From JANYCO01 sp964437245 (GTDB lineage Bacteria; Bacteroidota; Bacteroidia; Cytophagales; Cytophagaceae): a stretch of 37,243 nucleotides of DNA. Where the stretch lies: NCBI GenBank assembly GCA_964437245.1, contig CAYTGJ010000026.1, forward strand, positions 1 to 37,243, written 5' to 3'. Each line of letters starts with the position of its first letter. Position 1 is the stretch's first letter. A program made the translations under genes and the position numbers. Of this stretch, positions 24,655 through 31,569 are shown piece by piece. The notes below the pieces were generated by a model, which did not search any database, was not told the DNA's origin, and worked only from the letters and a program-made list of their open reading frames with translations.

Positions 24655-25101
24655 ATGCAGACAGAAGCTACTTATGTATTATTGGCCGATGATGATGCCG
24701 ACGATCGTCTCTTTTTTAAAGACGCCTTTGAGGAAATAAAGATAAAGACGGTGGTACATACGGTGAACGATGGGGTCGAATTAATGGAATACCTCAGCCG
24801 CCCTGATATTACCTTGCCGCAGGTACTGTTTCTCGATCTGAATATGCCCCGGAAAACCGGAATGGATTGTTTGAAAGAGATCAAACGCATAGACCGGTTA
24901 AAGGATATTGCCATTGCCATTTACTCTACCTCTTCCTCCGAAGAAGATATTGAAGAAACATTTGTGAGCGGAGCTAATGTATACATTAAAAAACCGAGTG
25001 ATTTTGGCGCACTTAAAAAAATATTGTCGGAAGTAATTACCACCAATTTGCAGTACCAGACCTCAGGATTGAATAGAGATAATTTTATATTGAATTTGTA
25101 A
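24655..25101 (+). CDS. Single-domain response regulator (receiver only)
   Basis: 148-residue CheY-like receiver with no output domain. Acidic pocket residues lie in LLADDDADDR, the phospho-acceptor is D61 in LFLDLNMPRKTGMDCL, the switch residues follow in IYSTSSSEEDI, and the conserved lysine is in VYIKKPSD. It belongs to the Rcp1-like subgroup that pairs with bacteriophytochrome- or PAS-type kinases. It sits between the small AraC regulator and the CHASE3 kinase, spaced 40 and 17 bases, which suggests that it is the phosphorelay partner of that kinase. A 20-residue C-terminal tail (QTSGLNRDNFILNL) extends beyond the fold. No unusual residue is missing. Confidence 0.93.
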   Translation: MQTEATYVLLADDDADDRLFFKDAFEEIKIKTVVHTVNDGVELMEYLSRPDITLPQVLFLDLNMPRKTGMDCLKEIKRIDRLKDIAIAIYSTSSSEEDIEETFVSGANVYIKKPSDFGALKKILSEVITTNLQYQTSGLNRDNFILNL

Positions 25102-25118
25102 ATTCTATCGAAGTATGT

Positions 25119-26915
25119 ATGAATCTGAGACTTCTTTTTACGTCCTCTTTTTTACTTAAAAACATCTTTGCGATTTCATTGGTGGTCCTGATTTTTATAT
25201 CAGGTGTTTCATACAAGCATACTATAAAACTAACAGAATCGGCAGAACTGGTAACGCACTCTTATGAAGTACGTATAGAGCTGGAAAAGCTGGTGACCTA
25301 TCTTACTGATGCTGAAAGTGGACAGCGGGGATTTCTTTTATCCCGCGACAGTGTCTTTCTGAAGACGTTTGCTCATTCACAGCATAATATTGATCAATCG
25401 TTTGGCCGGCTTAAAAAATTAAATATCAACAACGTTGAACAGGTAAAAAACCTGGATTCTCTATACCGACTGGTCAATCTTAGATTCGAATTTTTTTCAG
25501 GTTCTTTGGAAAAGGCTGCCGTACGACCATTCAGAGAGAATGAATTAAAGAAAAATCTGCTTGAAGGGAAAAAGATCATGGATTTGATCGATGTGCAGAT
25601 TAACAACATGCTCAAAAGAGAAGAATTCTATCTAAAGGACCGCCAGAAAAAATATGAAAATGAAATTTCGTTTACACCGGTCTTTACCTTGTTATTATTT
25701 TTCTTCCCCCTGGTTGTTTTTATCTTCTCCTACTTTAAAATGAATGAAGACCTTATCAAACTGAAGAAGTCAAATGAACAGTTGAGCATTACGACCGAAT
25801 CGTTTAAACAGGCAGAAGAGATCGGACATTTCAGCAGCTGGCAGTGGGATCTGGAAAGCAGTGTTCTGACCTATTCAGATAATCAGTATCGTTTGCTGGG
25901 ATGTGAGCCTCAGTCGTTCAAACCAAGTATAAAAAAATACCTGGAGTTTGTGCATCCCCAGGATATCCATTTGATTATAGAGAGCAATGAAGAGGCCACC
26001 AATGAACAGAAATCTTCAACGGCATTGTTCCGGATCATCAGGAAAGACGGAGAGCTACGCTATTTCCGGTCGATCGTGAAAGTACTGACAGACCGGAAAG
26101 GGAAAAAGACCCTGATAGGGATCAACAGCGATGTTACTGAGCAGCATCTTAACAATATTTCCCTGCAGGAAAGAAACCGTGAGCTGGTGCAGAGTAATAA
26201 AGAGCTTGCTTCGTTCAACCACGTGGCAAGCCATGATCTGCAGGAACCACTGCGTAAGATACAAACGTTCATATCCCGTATCTCTGAAAAGGAAATTCCT
26301 ACAATGTCACCAACAGCCCAGGAGTATTTTGCCAAAATTTATATTGCGGCAAGCCGTATGAGAAGGCTCATCGATGACTTATTACTTTTCTCCAGTACTA
26401 CCAAAGGTGAAAAAGTATTTGAACAGACAGATCTGAATGTTTTGCTGGAAAATGCCAAACAAGAGCTGGCCCAGATGATCGAAGAAAAAAATGCGAGGAT
26501 CGAATCGGTACAATTACCGATGCTGAATGTCATTCCTTTCCAGATCCAGCAACTATTGATCAACCTGATTGGAAATTCGCTTAAATATAGCCGGGCAGAT
26601 GTACAACCTCTGGTCAGTATCAACTGTGAGAAAGTAGTGGCCCGGGATTATCCTTTGCTCAAGACACATCCGAACCGGAATTACTATAAAATTTCCATTG
26701 CTGATAATGGATTGGGATTTGAACAGCAATATGCCGAAAATATATTCATCCTCTTTCACCGGCTGCATCCGGTAACCGAATATAAAGGAACCGGCATCGG
26801 ATTGGCAATCTGTAAGAAAATAGTAGAAAATCACGGGGGGATTATCTCCGCAGAAGGGACCTTGGGAGAAGGAGCTGTTTTTACATTTTTGTTGCCAGAG
26901 CAGAATGCAGGCTGA
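25119..26915 (+). CDS. CHASE3-PAS sensor histidine kinase
   Basis: 598-residue membrane kinase. TM1 is at about 14-32, a periplasmic CHASE3 domain at about 40-180 with the typical LVTYLTDAESGQRGFLL motif, and TM2 at about 188-207. A PAS domain follows (about 230-345; SSWQWDLESSVLTYSDNQYRLLG, RIIRKDGELRYFRSI), then a coiled-coil linker, HisKA with H372 in ASHDLQEPLRKIQTF, and HATPase_c with N-box NLIGNSLKYS, G1 DNGLGFE and G2 GTGIGLAICKKIV. All catalytic motifs are intact. It is the third gene of the AraC-receiver-kinase unit. The CHASE3 ligand is unknown. The stress-gene run starts 177 bases downstream, so a regulatory link is possible but not shown. Confidence 0.93.
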   Translation: MNLRLLFTSSFLLKNIFAISLVVLIFISGVSYKHTIKLTESAELVTHSYEVRIELEKLVTYLTDAESGQRGFLLSRDSVFLKTFAHSQHNIDQSFGRLKKLNINNVEQVKNLDSLYRLVNLRFEFFSGSLEKAAVRPFRENELKKNLLEGKKIMDLIDVQINNMLKREEFYLKDRQKKYENEISFTPVFTLLLFFFPLVVFIFSYFKMNEDLIKLKKSNEQLSITTESFKQAEEIGHFSSWQWDLESSVLTYSDNQYRLLGCEPQSFKPSIKKYLEFVHPQDIHLIIESNEEATNEQKSSTALFRIIRKDGELRYFRSIVKVLTDRKGKKTLIGINSDVTEQHLNNISLQERNRELVQSNKELASFNHVASHDLQEPLRKIQTFISRISEKEIPTMSPTAQEYFAKIYIAASRMRRLIDDLLLFSSTTKGEKVFEQTDLNVLLENAKQELAQMIEEKNARIESVQLPMLNVIPFQIQQLLINLIGNSLKYSRADVQPLVSINCEKVVARDYPLLKTHPNRNYYKISIADNGLGFEQQYAENIFILFHRLHPVTEYKGTGIGLAICKKIVENHGGIISAEGTLGEGAVFTFLLPEQNAG

Positions 26916-27053
26916 TTGCTAAAGTGATTTTTAAAAGCCCTGTATTCCCTGTAAAATAAAGCCTTATTCTGTTTTTTCCAGCGCTGTTCTTCTCTGTAGG
27001 AATTATATAAAACTTTCAAAATTTAATGTAATACATTCTCCTTAAGGGTTACC

Positions 27054-27061
27054 CACCTTTG
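27054..27061 (+). promoter_or_regulatory. Candidate -7-like box for the stress gene run (CACCTTTG)
   Basis: CACCTTTG differs from TAnnTTTG at one position and ends 31 bases before the DUF4142 start, the same spacing as the box upstream of CsbD. The surrounding motif (TTCTCCTTAAGGGTTACCC ahead of the CACCTTTG box) resembles that at 22834-22865. Confidence 0.35.
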
Positions 27062-27092
27062 TTACGTACTATCGAATCTGAACAAAGGGAAT

Positions 27093-27689
27093 ATGAAAAC
27101 TAATATCAATATAATTATACCCACCACTGTGAGAGTGTGTTTGGGGATAGCCATAATGATGGTGGTATTTTCCTGTGGTTATAATGAAAAACCGGTAGAT
27201 ACTAAAAAGCTTGCTGAAGAGCAGAATGCCAATACACTGGATGATCGTGAGCTTCTGAAAGATGCCGGTTTTTTGGTGAAAGCGGCGGAATTAAACCTGG
27301 AAGAGATCCATCTCGGTCAATTGGCCCAGGAAAGCGGTTCTTTACCGGAAGTCCGGGAACTAGGGAGAATACTGGAAGAAGATCATGAGAGAATGCAAAG
27401 CGATCTGATGGTATTGGCAGGCAGTAAATCAGTGACCATCCCTATGTCTCCGACAGATAAGGCTAAAGAGGCTTATAAAAAATTAACTATTGCCACAGGA
27501 AAAGAATTTGATAAAGAATATTGTACGATGATCGTGAAAGGTCATAAGGAAGCAATTAGTTTATTTGAAAAGGCAGTCGAGAAGACTCATGACCAGGAAG
27601 TAAAAGACTGGGCTTCTTCAAGACTTCTGGATCTGAATGAACACCTGGAGCACGCTGCCAGATGCAAAGAAAAGTGTGAAAAAATGTAA
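27093..27689 (+). CDS. DUF4142 family lipoprotein
   Basis: 198 residues. An N-terminal hydrophobic segment ends in a lipobox (MMVVFSC, Cys28), so the protein is lipid-anchored and probably periplasmic. The DUF4142 four-helix bundle (about 50-195) is ferritin-like in shape: FLVKAAELNLEEIHLGQLAQESG, ELGRILEEDHERMQSDL, then YCTMIVKGHKEAISLFEKAVEKTHDQEVKDWA and a last helix LNEHLEHAARC. Families of this type often occur in stress regulons but have no proven enzymatic activity. It opens the stress-gene run; the next gene, YciF-like, begins 30 bases downstream. C-terminal cysteines (RCKEKCEKM) are notable. The preceding promoter-like motif is described separately. Confidence 0.88.
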   Translation: MKTNINIIIPTTVRVCLGIAIMMVVFSCGYNEKPVDTKKLAEEQNANTLDDRELLKDAGFLVKAAELNLEEIHLGQLAQESGSLPEVRELGRILEEDHERMQSDLMVLAGSKSVTIPMSPTDKAKEAYKKLTIATGKEFDKEYCTMIVKGHKEAISLFEKAVEKTHDQEVKDWASSRLLDLNEHLEHAARCKEKCEKM

Positions 27690-27719
27690 GTATTGATTAA
27701 TCGTAAAATTGAAAATATT

Positions 27720-28370
27720 ATGAGAAAGACAACCGTAAAATCCAAACCTGCTACGAAGAGCAACGCACGGAAACGGACAACGACCGGGGGCCGGAACAGA
27801 ACTACTGTGTCAAGATCAAGGTCCTCCAAACCTGAAATCACTCCGGATCAGGGATTGAGAAAATTGTTTATGGATGGCCTGAAAGATATTTATTGGGCAG
27901 AGAAAGCCCTGGTAAAATCCCTTTCAAAAATAATGGCACAGGCTACTACTGATGAACTGACAGAGACGCTTACAGTACACCTGGAAGCTACCAAGGAGCA
28001 TGTAAATCGTCTGGAAAGTGTATTTGCTTCCATGGATCAAAAAGCATCGGCTAAAAAATGCGAAGCAATGGAAGGACTGATCAGAGAGGCAGGAGAAATC
28101 ATGGAGGAAAATCCTGAAGGCGTTGTACGGGATGCTGGCATTATAGCGGCTGCCCAGAAAATAGAACACTACGAGATCGCTACCTATGGTACTTTATGTG
28201 CTTTTGCCAAAATTCTGGGAGAAGAAGAGGCACTCGGATTGTTACGGGATACGCTGGAGGAAGAAAAAGAAGCAGATGAACAGCTTTCTTCTATTGCAGA
28301 AACGAAGATTAATATAGAAGCCTCCCGGAAATCCTGGAGAGACGAAGAGGACGAAGACTTTTTTGAATAG
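27720..28370 (+). CDS. YciF/DUF892 ferritin-like stress protein with basic N-terminal tail
   Basis: 216 residues from the ATG at 27720; a longer frame would require a TTG. The first 38 residues are rich in Lys, Arg, Ser and Thr (KTTVKSKPATKSNARKR, RNRTTVSRSRSSK), a disordered, strongly basic tail that could bind DNA. The rest is the DUF892 four-helix ferritin-like fold: FMDGLKDIYWAEKALVKSL, HLEATKEHVNRLESVF, AAAQKIEHYEIATYG and LEEEKEADEQL, with Glu and His residues in the positions expected for a di-iron site. The acidic tail ends RDEEDEDFFE. E. coli YciF is a stress-induced relative of unknown activity. Co-transcription with DUF4142 is likely from spacing. Confidence 0.9.
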   Translation: MRKTTVKSKPATKSNARKRTTTGGRNRTTVSRSRSSKPEITPDQGLRKLFMDGLKDIYWAEKALVKSLSKIMAQATTDELTETLTVHLEATKEHVNRLESVFASMDQKASAKKCEAMEGLIREAGEIMEENPEGVVRDAGIIAAAQKIEHYEIATYGTLCAFAKILGEEEALGLLRDTLEEEKEADEQLSSIAETKINIEASRKSWRDEEDEDFFE

Positions 28371-28438
28371 ACGTGTTGCTTCGGCCGCGATTGTATGAAT
28401 TTTAGATAACAGATAAATTAACTTAAACTTTAACAATT

Positions 28439-28708
28439 ATGAGCGCAAACAAAGTTTTATTAGGTGTATTGGCGGGTGCCGCAGTGGGAGCCCTCGCAGG
28501 TGTTTTATTTGCTCCGGACAAAGGAAGTAAAACAAGAAAAAAGATCAGAAGAAAAGGAGAAGAAACTCTGGATGATCTGAAAGATAAATTCGAAGATCTT
28601 GTAGAGACATTTACAGAAAAATTCGAAGATGCAAAGCATAACCTGGAAGGAATGGTTTCCAAAGGAAAGTCAAAGTATGAAGAGGCAAAAAAGGAAGTAC
28701 GTGTATAA
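28439..28708 (+). CDS. YtxH domain protein, copy 1
   Basis: 89-residue protein of the YtxH family. The N-terminus has one glycine- and alanine-rich membrane segment (KVLLGVLAGAAVGALAGVLFAP) followed by the diagnostic DKGSKTRKKIRRKGEE. The rest is a charged amphipathic coiled coil (DDLKDKFEDLVETFTEKFEDAKHNLEGM). It is probably inner-membrane anchored with a cytoplasmic helical tail. Bacillus YtxH is a general-stress protein, but the mechanism is unknown. A second copy lies at 30628-30906. It is 68 bases after the YciF-like gene, and a terminator is not visible between them. Confidence 0.9.
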   Translation: MSANKVLLGVLAGAAVGALAGVLFAPDKGSKTRKKIRRKGEETLDDLKDKFEDLVETFTEKFEDAKHNLEGMVSKGKSKYEEAKKEVRV

Positions 28709-28776
28709 CCTTTTAAGGCATATTTGACGGTGACTTACGATGGACCTGTTAACTTAATTATTAAAAAGGAAAAATT

Positions 28777-29130
28777 ATGGAAAACAATGCAACATCTCTT
28801 GAAACGCTTTTTGAAAAAGCGGAGAACTATGGCAAGACCTCTGTAGAGCTATTAAAGCTTCAGGCTGTTGATAAATCTGCAGATATCGTTTCATCTTTGG
28901 CAACCCAATTAGCGATTTTCTCGGTTGTTGTATTGTTTGTCTTTACCATAAACGTCGGGATCGCTTTATGGATAGGAGAGGCCCTGGGAAAATCGTACTA
29001 CGGATTTTTCGTAGTATCAGGATTTTATTTAGTGGTGTATGCTCTCCTTTACATTTTCAAAGACCAGTGGATTAAAATACCGGTTACGAATGCTGTCATC
29101 GAACAAATGATAAACAAGAAACTGTTATGA
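28777..29130 (+). CDS. Phage-holin-family (YqjE-like) membrane protein
   Basis: 117 residues. A soluble N-terminal helix (about 1-40; LETLFEKAENYGKTSVELLKLQAVDKSAD) leads to two membrane helices (about 45-67 and 75-95) and a short cytoplasmic end. This is the layout of the Phage_holin_3_6/YqjE family, whose members are chromosomal stress-cluster genes rather than lysis holins. The start codon of the next gene overlaps its stop (ATGA at 29127-29130), implying translational coupling. YqjE neighbours in enterobacteria also sit with YqjD and YqjK-like genes, matching the YtxH-holin-helical protein order here. Confidence 0.82.
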   Translation: MENNATSLETLFEKAENYGKTSVELLKLQAVDKSADIVSSLATQLAIFSVVVLFVFTINVGIALWIGEALGKSYYGFFVVSGFYLVVYALLYIFKDQWIKIPVTNAVIEQMINKKLL

Positions 29131-29531
29131 AGAGGAATAAAAAAGAGATTTTAGCAGAGGCAATTACGTTGCTGGAGATAAAACAGGCTTCCGAACTGAA
29201 ACTACTCAAAGAGCAGTTTCAGGAAACCTATGAAAGCCTGAAGCCCATTAATCTTATCAAAAATACTTTTAAAGAAGTAGAAGATTCTCCCGAGATCAGG
29301 AAGAATATCCTCAATGCAGCGGTAGGGTTGGCTACTGGTTTCCTTTCGAAAAAAGTACTGACCTCTGATGCGCAAACTCCCATGAAAAAGGTAATAGGTA
29401 CGCTTCTGCAGTTTGCCCTGGCAAAGGTTGTTTCATCCAATTCTGAAAATATCATCAGTACTGGTGGAAGTTTCCTTCAGCGTTTGTTGAATAACAAAGG
29501 CGATGCAAAAAAAGAATTCTCTTCCAACTGA
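29127..29531 (+). CDS. Conserved stress-cluster protein, function unknown
   Basis: 134 residues, overlapping the holin-like gene by four bases. It starts with a charged helix (KRNKKEILAEAITLLEIKQASELKLLKEQF) and continues with IRKNILNAAVGLATGFLSKKV, a weakly hydrophobic glycine- and alanine-rich helix that may insert in or lie on the membrane, then a second helical block (KVIGTLLQFALAKVV) and a polar tail. I do not recognise a Pfam-level domain. The position and coupling resemble the third gene of YqjD/YqjE/YqjK-type operons, so a membrane-associated partner of the holin-like protein is a fair guess. A terminator follows 23 bases after the stop. Confidence 0.75.
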   Translation: MKRNKKEILAEAITLLEIKQASELKLLKEQFQETYESLKPINLIKNTFKEVEDSPEIRKNILNAAVGLATGFLSKKVLTSDAQTPMKKVIGTLLQFALAKVVSSNSENIISTGGSFLQRLLNNKGDAKKEFSSN

Positions 29532-29554
29532 TATTCTGCTGGTTTGAATTTTAT

Positions 29555-29593
29555 AAAAGTCCGATTGTAGTATGAAATCAATTGGACTTTTTT
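29555..29593 (+). terminator. Intrinsic terminator
   Basis: AAAAGTCCGATT (29555-29566) pairs with AATTGGACTTTT (29580-29591) with one G-T wobble, followed by further T residues (CTTTTTT). It closes the YtxH-holin-helical gene unit and separates it from CsbD, which has its own promoter box. Confidence 0.8.
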
Positions 29594-29689
29594 GTACCCG
29601 GCTTATACCGCCTATCTTCCCGGATTTTTATATGGGAATCTTATAATTTATTTAAAAGAAGGTATAACATTAATTTTTACAACCAGAAT

Positions 29690-29697
29690 TAAATTTG
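29690..29697 (+). promoter_or_regulatory. Candidate -7 promoter box (TAAATTTG) for CsbD
   Basis: An exact TAnnTTTG match ending 31 bases before the CsbD start and just after the terminator at 29555-29593. A new transcript is expected to begin at about 29704. Confidence 0.5.
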
Positions 29698-29728
29698 AAC
29701 CAACAGTTAAACATAACCACATCTCTAT

Positions 29729-29914
29729 ATGAAAAATCTGATTTTAAAAGGAAACTGGAATAAAGCAAAAGGGAAGCTGAAACAAAAATTTGCCGGCCTG
29801 ACCGACGATGATCTTTTGTTCGAAGAAGGAAAAGAAGAAGAGTTACTGGGAAGACTACAGGTAAAACTGGGGAAAACGAAAGATGAACTGAGAAAAATGA
29901 TTTCGGCTCTGTAA
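29729..29914 (+). CDS. CsbD family general-stress protein
   Basis: 61 residues, the normal length for CsbD. The conserved pattern is intact: LKGNWNKAKGKLKQKF, LTDDDLLFEEGKEEELLGRLQ and a C-terminal LGKTKDELRKMI. It is a small soluble helical protein, induced by the general stress response in Bacillus; molecular role is unknown. It begins a second cluster (lipoprotein, lmo0937-type, YtxH copy 2, CsbD-like, lmo0937-type). A clear terminator upstream and an exact -7 box suggest an independent promoter. A gapless diverged relative is encoded at 30929-31144. Confidence 0.92.
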   Translation: MKNLILKGNWNKAKGKLKQKFAGLTDDDLLFEEGKEEELLGRLQVKLGKTKDELRKMISAL

Positions 29915-29969
29915 AGAGCCTGCCGGCCTGGAATTACACAATGGTTAAACTTTTAAATGTATATATTAT

Positions 29970-30413
29970 ATGAAAACATCATTTGACATATTGCTCATTG
30001 CGCTCATCGTATCAGTGGTTTCCTTATCAGGGTGTACCTCTACTGCAGATCGTGTTGAAAATGCCAAAAAAGATGTCGAAAAGGCGAACGAGCGATTGGA
30101 AAAGGCAAATGAGGAGTATTTGCAGGAAATGGAGGAGTACAGAAAGAAAACGTCGGACCGGATCACTGAGAACGAACGAACTATAGAAGAGTTTAAACAG
30201 CGGATCGAAAACCAGAAACAAGAAGCGAAAGCAGATTACGAGAAAAAAATACAAGAATTAGAACAGAAGAATACCGATATGAAAAAACGGCTTGACGATT
30301 ACAAAGCGGAAGGAAAAGATAAGTGGCAAAAATTCAAAGAAGAATTTACCCGCGATATGGAAGAGCTGGGAAGATCATTCAGAGATTTTACTGTTAAAAA
30401 TGTAAATAATTAG
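29970..30413 (+). CDS. Coiled-coil lipoprotein of the stress cluster
   Basis: 147 residues. The signal sequence ends in a lipobox (VVSLSGC, Cys22), and everything after about residue 28 is a continuous charged heptad helix (ENAKKDVEKANERLEKANEEY to LEQKNTDMKKRLDDYKAEGK), with a final amphipathic segment FKEEFTRDMEELGRSFRDF. The +2 residue after Cys22 is Thr, followed by Ser-Thr-Ala. The length and pattern resemble sll1863-type stress proteins. A long periplasmic coil could bridge membrane and cell wall, but this is inference. It lies 55 bases after CsbD and 24 before a tiny membrane protein gene. Confidence 0.83.
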   Translation: MKTSFDILLIALIVSVVSLSGCTSTADRVENAKKDVEKANERLEKANEEYLQEMEEYRKKTSDRITENERTIEEFKQRIENQKQEAKADYEKKIQELEQKNTDMKKRLDDYKAEGKDKWQKFKEEFTRDMEELGRSFRDFTVKNVNN

Positions 30414-30437
30414 GCATATAATTTTAACAATAAAAAA

Positions 30438-30593
30438 ATGGGAAATATACTTTACTTGATAGCAGTAATTTTAATTATAGGATGGGTAGTGGGATTTATA
30501 GGATATAGTGTAGGAGGACTTATTCATATTCTGTTGGTCATAGCGGTCATAGCGGTTTTGCTAAGACTTATTCAGGGAGATAAGAGTGTTTAA
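30438..30593 (+). CDS. Tiny membrane protein, lmo0937 family, copy 1
   Basis: 51 residues, translated directly by reading the gap between two larger genes. The protein MGNILYLIAVILIIGW... has one hydrophobic helix, a glycine-rich turn (GFIGYSVGGLIHI), a second hydrophobic helix and a short charged end (RLIQGDKSV). This is the lmo0937-family pattern found beside stress genes in many bacteria. A paralogue of 52 residues is at 31189-31347, sharing LYLIAVIL, IGW, the GG-I-HILLVIA block and the overall length. Its stop lies 34 bases before the chosen YtxH copy 2 start. No function is known. The small size makes it easy for automated callers to miss. Confidence 0.82.
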   Translation: MGNILYLIAVILIIGWVVGFIGYSVGGLIHILLVIAVIAVLLRLIQGDKSV

Positions 30594-30627
30594 CATGGGA
30601 ATAAAATCCCCAAAACGGATAATCAAT

Positions 30628-30906
30628 ATGAGCAGATCATCAAAAGAAACAGAAAAAATAGTAGGCGCCTTGTTATTGGGAGCAGCCATTGGAGGAGTCT
30701 TAGGAGTATTGTTCGCCCCGGATAAAGGGAGCGAGACCCGGAAAAAGATCTTGGATCAGGGAGGTGACCTGGCGGATGCGATCAAGGACAAATTTTCCTC
30801 TATCCTCAGAGAGGTAAAAAATGAGCAGGAAAATATCAAAGAGAACATCAGCAATATGCTGGAGCAGAATGGAAGCTCTGCACACAAGAAAACTACTGTT
30901 AGTTAA
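30628..30906 (+). CDS. YtxH domain protein, copy 2
   Basis: 92 residues from the ATG at 30628. Upstream in-frame starts at 30595 (ATG) and 30586 (GTG) are possible, but the added residues MGIKSPKRIIN look unlike a family member and 30628 gives MSRSSKETEKIVGAL, a standard YtxH opening. The membrane segment (KIVGALLLGAAIGGVLGVLFAP) is followed by DKGSETRKKILDQGGDL, a close parallel to copy 1 (DKGSKTRKKIRRKGEE). The C-terminal coil (KDKFSSILREVKNEQENIKENISNML) is shorter. It is probably an inner-membrane stress protein. It is linked to the tiny membrane protein gene upstream and the CsbD-like gene downstream. Confidence 0.85.
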   Translation: MSRSSKETEKIVGALLLGAAIGGVLGVLFAPDKGSETRKKILDQGGDLADAIKDKFSSILREVKNEQENIKENISNMLEQNGSSAHKKTTVS

Positions 30907-30928
30907 CCTTTACGTTAAATTTGTTTTT

Positions 30929-31144
30929 ATGAAGGTCATATTTGAAAAAAAAATCTGGTTTGAAGCGAAAGCGAAGCTGCAAAGTTTATACAACTTCCTT
31001 ACAGAAAAAGATTTTCACTATAATCCGGGAGAGGAATGTAAAGTCCCGGAGAGAATACGGAAAATCCTGAAAATGTCGCAACGGGAGTTTTATAGATTGA
31101 CAGGACTTTCTTTTGATCAGCAGGAACCTTCAGGGACAAGCTAA
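30929..31144 (+). CDS. Diverged CsbD-like protein
   Basis: 71 residues from the ATG at 30929 (MKVIFEKKIWFEAKAKL); the frame upstream to 30821 overlaps YtxH copy 2 and is not used. Aligned without gaps to CsbD at 29729, it keeps the W-x2-AK-x-KL start, the central LT-x2-D, and the later G-x-E, R and L positions, while losing most of the other charged consensus residues. It therefore reads as a distant CsbD paralogue, although an automated profile may not score it. It has a hydrophilic C-terminal extension (FDQQEPSGTS). It sits 22 bases after YtxH copy 2 and 44 before the second tiny membrane protein. Confidence 0.72.
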   Translation: MKVIFEKKIWFEAKAKLQSLYNFLTEKDFHYNPGEECKVPERIRKILKMSQREFYRLTGLSFDQQEPSGTS

Positions 31145-31188
31145 TGTCTGGTGATATGTATTGTAATTAGTTTTTAACCCCAAACGCC

Positions 31189-31347
31189 ATGAACAATCTG
31201 TTATATTTAATTGCGGTAATCCTTTTGATAGGATGGATATTCGGTTTCTTCGTTTATTCCGCAGGTGGAATCATCCACATACTCCTGGTGATAGCAATTA
31301 TTTCGGTATTGTTTAATATCATTAGCGGGAGCAGAAAAAGAACATAA
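31189..31347 (+). CDS. Tiny membrane protein, lmo0937 family, copy 2
   Basis: 52 residues: MNNLLYLIAVILLIGWIF..., then a glycine pair and HILLVIA, then a basic tail (SGSRKRT). It has two hydrophobic helices separated by FVYSAGGII. Identity with copy 1 at 30438 is high over the first helix and the GG-x-I-HILLVIA block. The duplicated pair shows that this stress region grew by copying of small genes. The start is the only in-frame ATG that gives a full helix. It is the last gene of the unit; a 12-bp hairpin follows at 31475. Confidence 0.82.
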   Translation: MNNLLYLIAVILLIGWIFGFFVYSAGGIIHILLVIAIISVLFNIISGSRKRT

Positions 31348-31474
31348 TCTCAATCCGGAGCAATAGAATCAATGCATTCAAAGCCATTGCCCCTTATAAG
31401 ATTGAATTCCAAGTACTAATTTGTAGACAGGAGTGCATAAGTAGATTTTAGCGAGTTATACTTATCAATGCATT

Positions 31475-31503
31475 ACATTTCTCCGGTTTTTCCGGAGAAA
31501 TGT
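31475..31503. terminator. Hairpin after the stress gene cluster
   Basis: A perfect 12-bp stem (ACATTTCTCCGG at 31475-31486 and CCGGAGAAATGT at 31492-31503) around a TTTTT loop. It lies in the 222-base gap after the second tiny membrane gene and before the 72-residue ORF. No T-tract follows, so termination is probable but not certain. Confidence 0.6.
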
Positions 31504-31569
31504 TCTCCTAAGATTAGAATTTACCGTCAGTCCGGCAACGATACGATAAACTTTATTTTGAACTTTTAA

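Noticed and set aside
28777..29130. Holin-family protein as evidence for a prophage
   Set aside because: Neighbours are chromosomal stress genes, and this family (YqjE-like) is commonly non-phage. No other phage gene is present. The DUF1398 label phage envelope protein is equally weak evidence.
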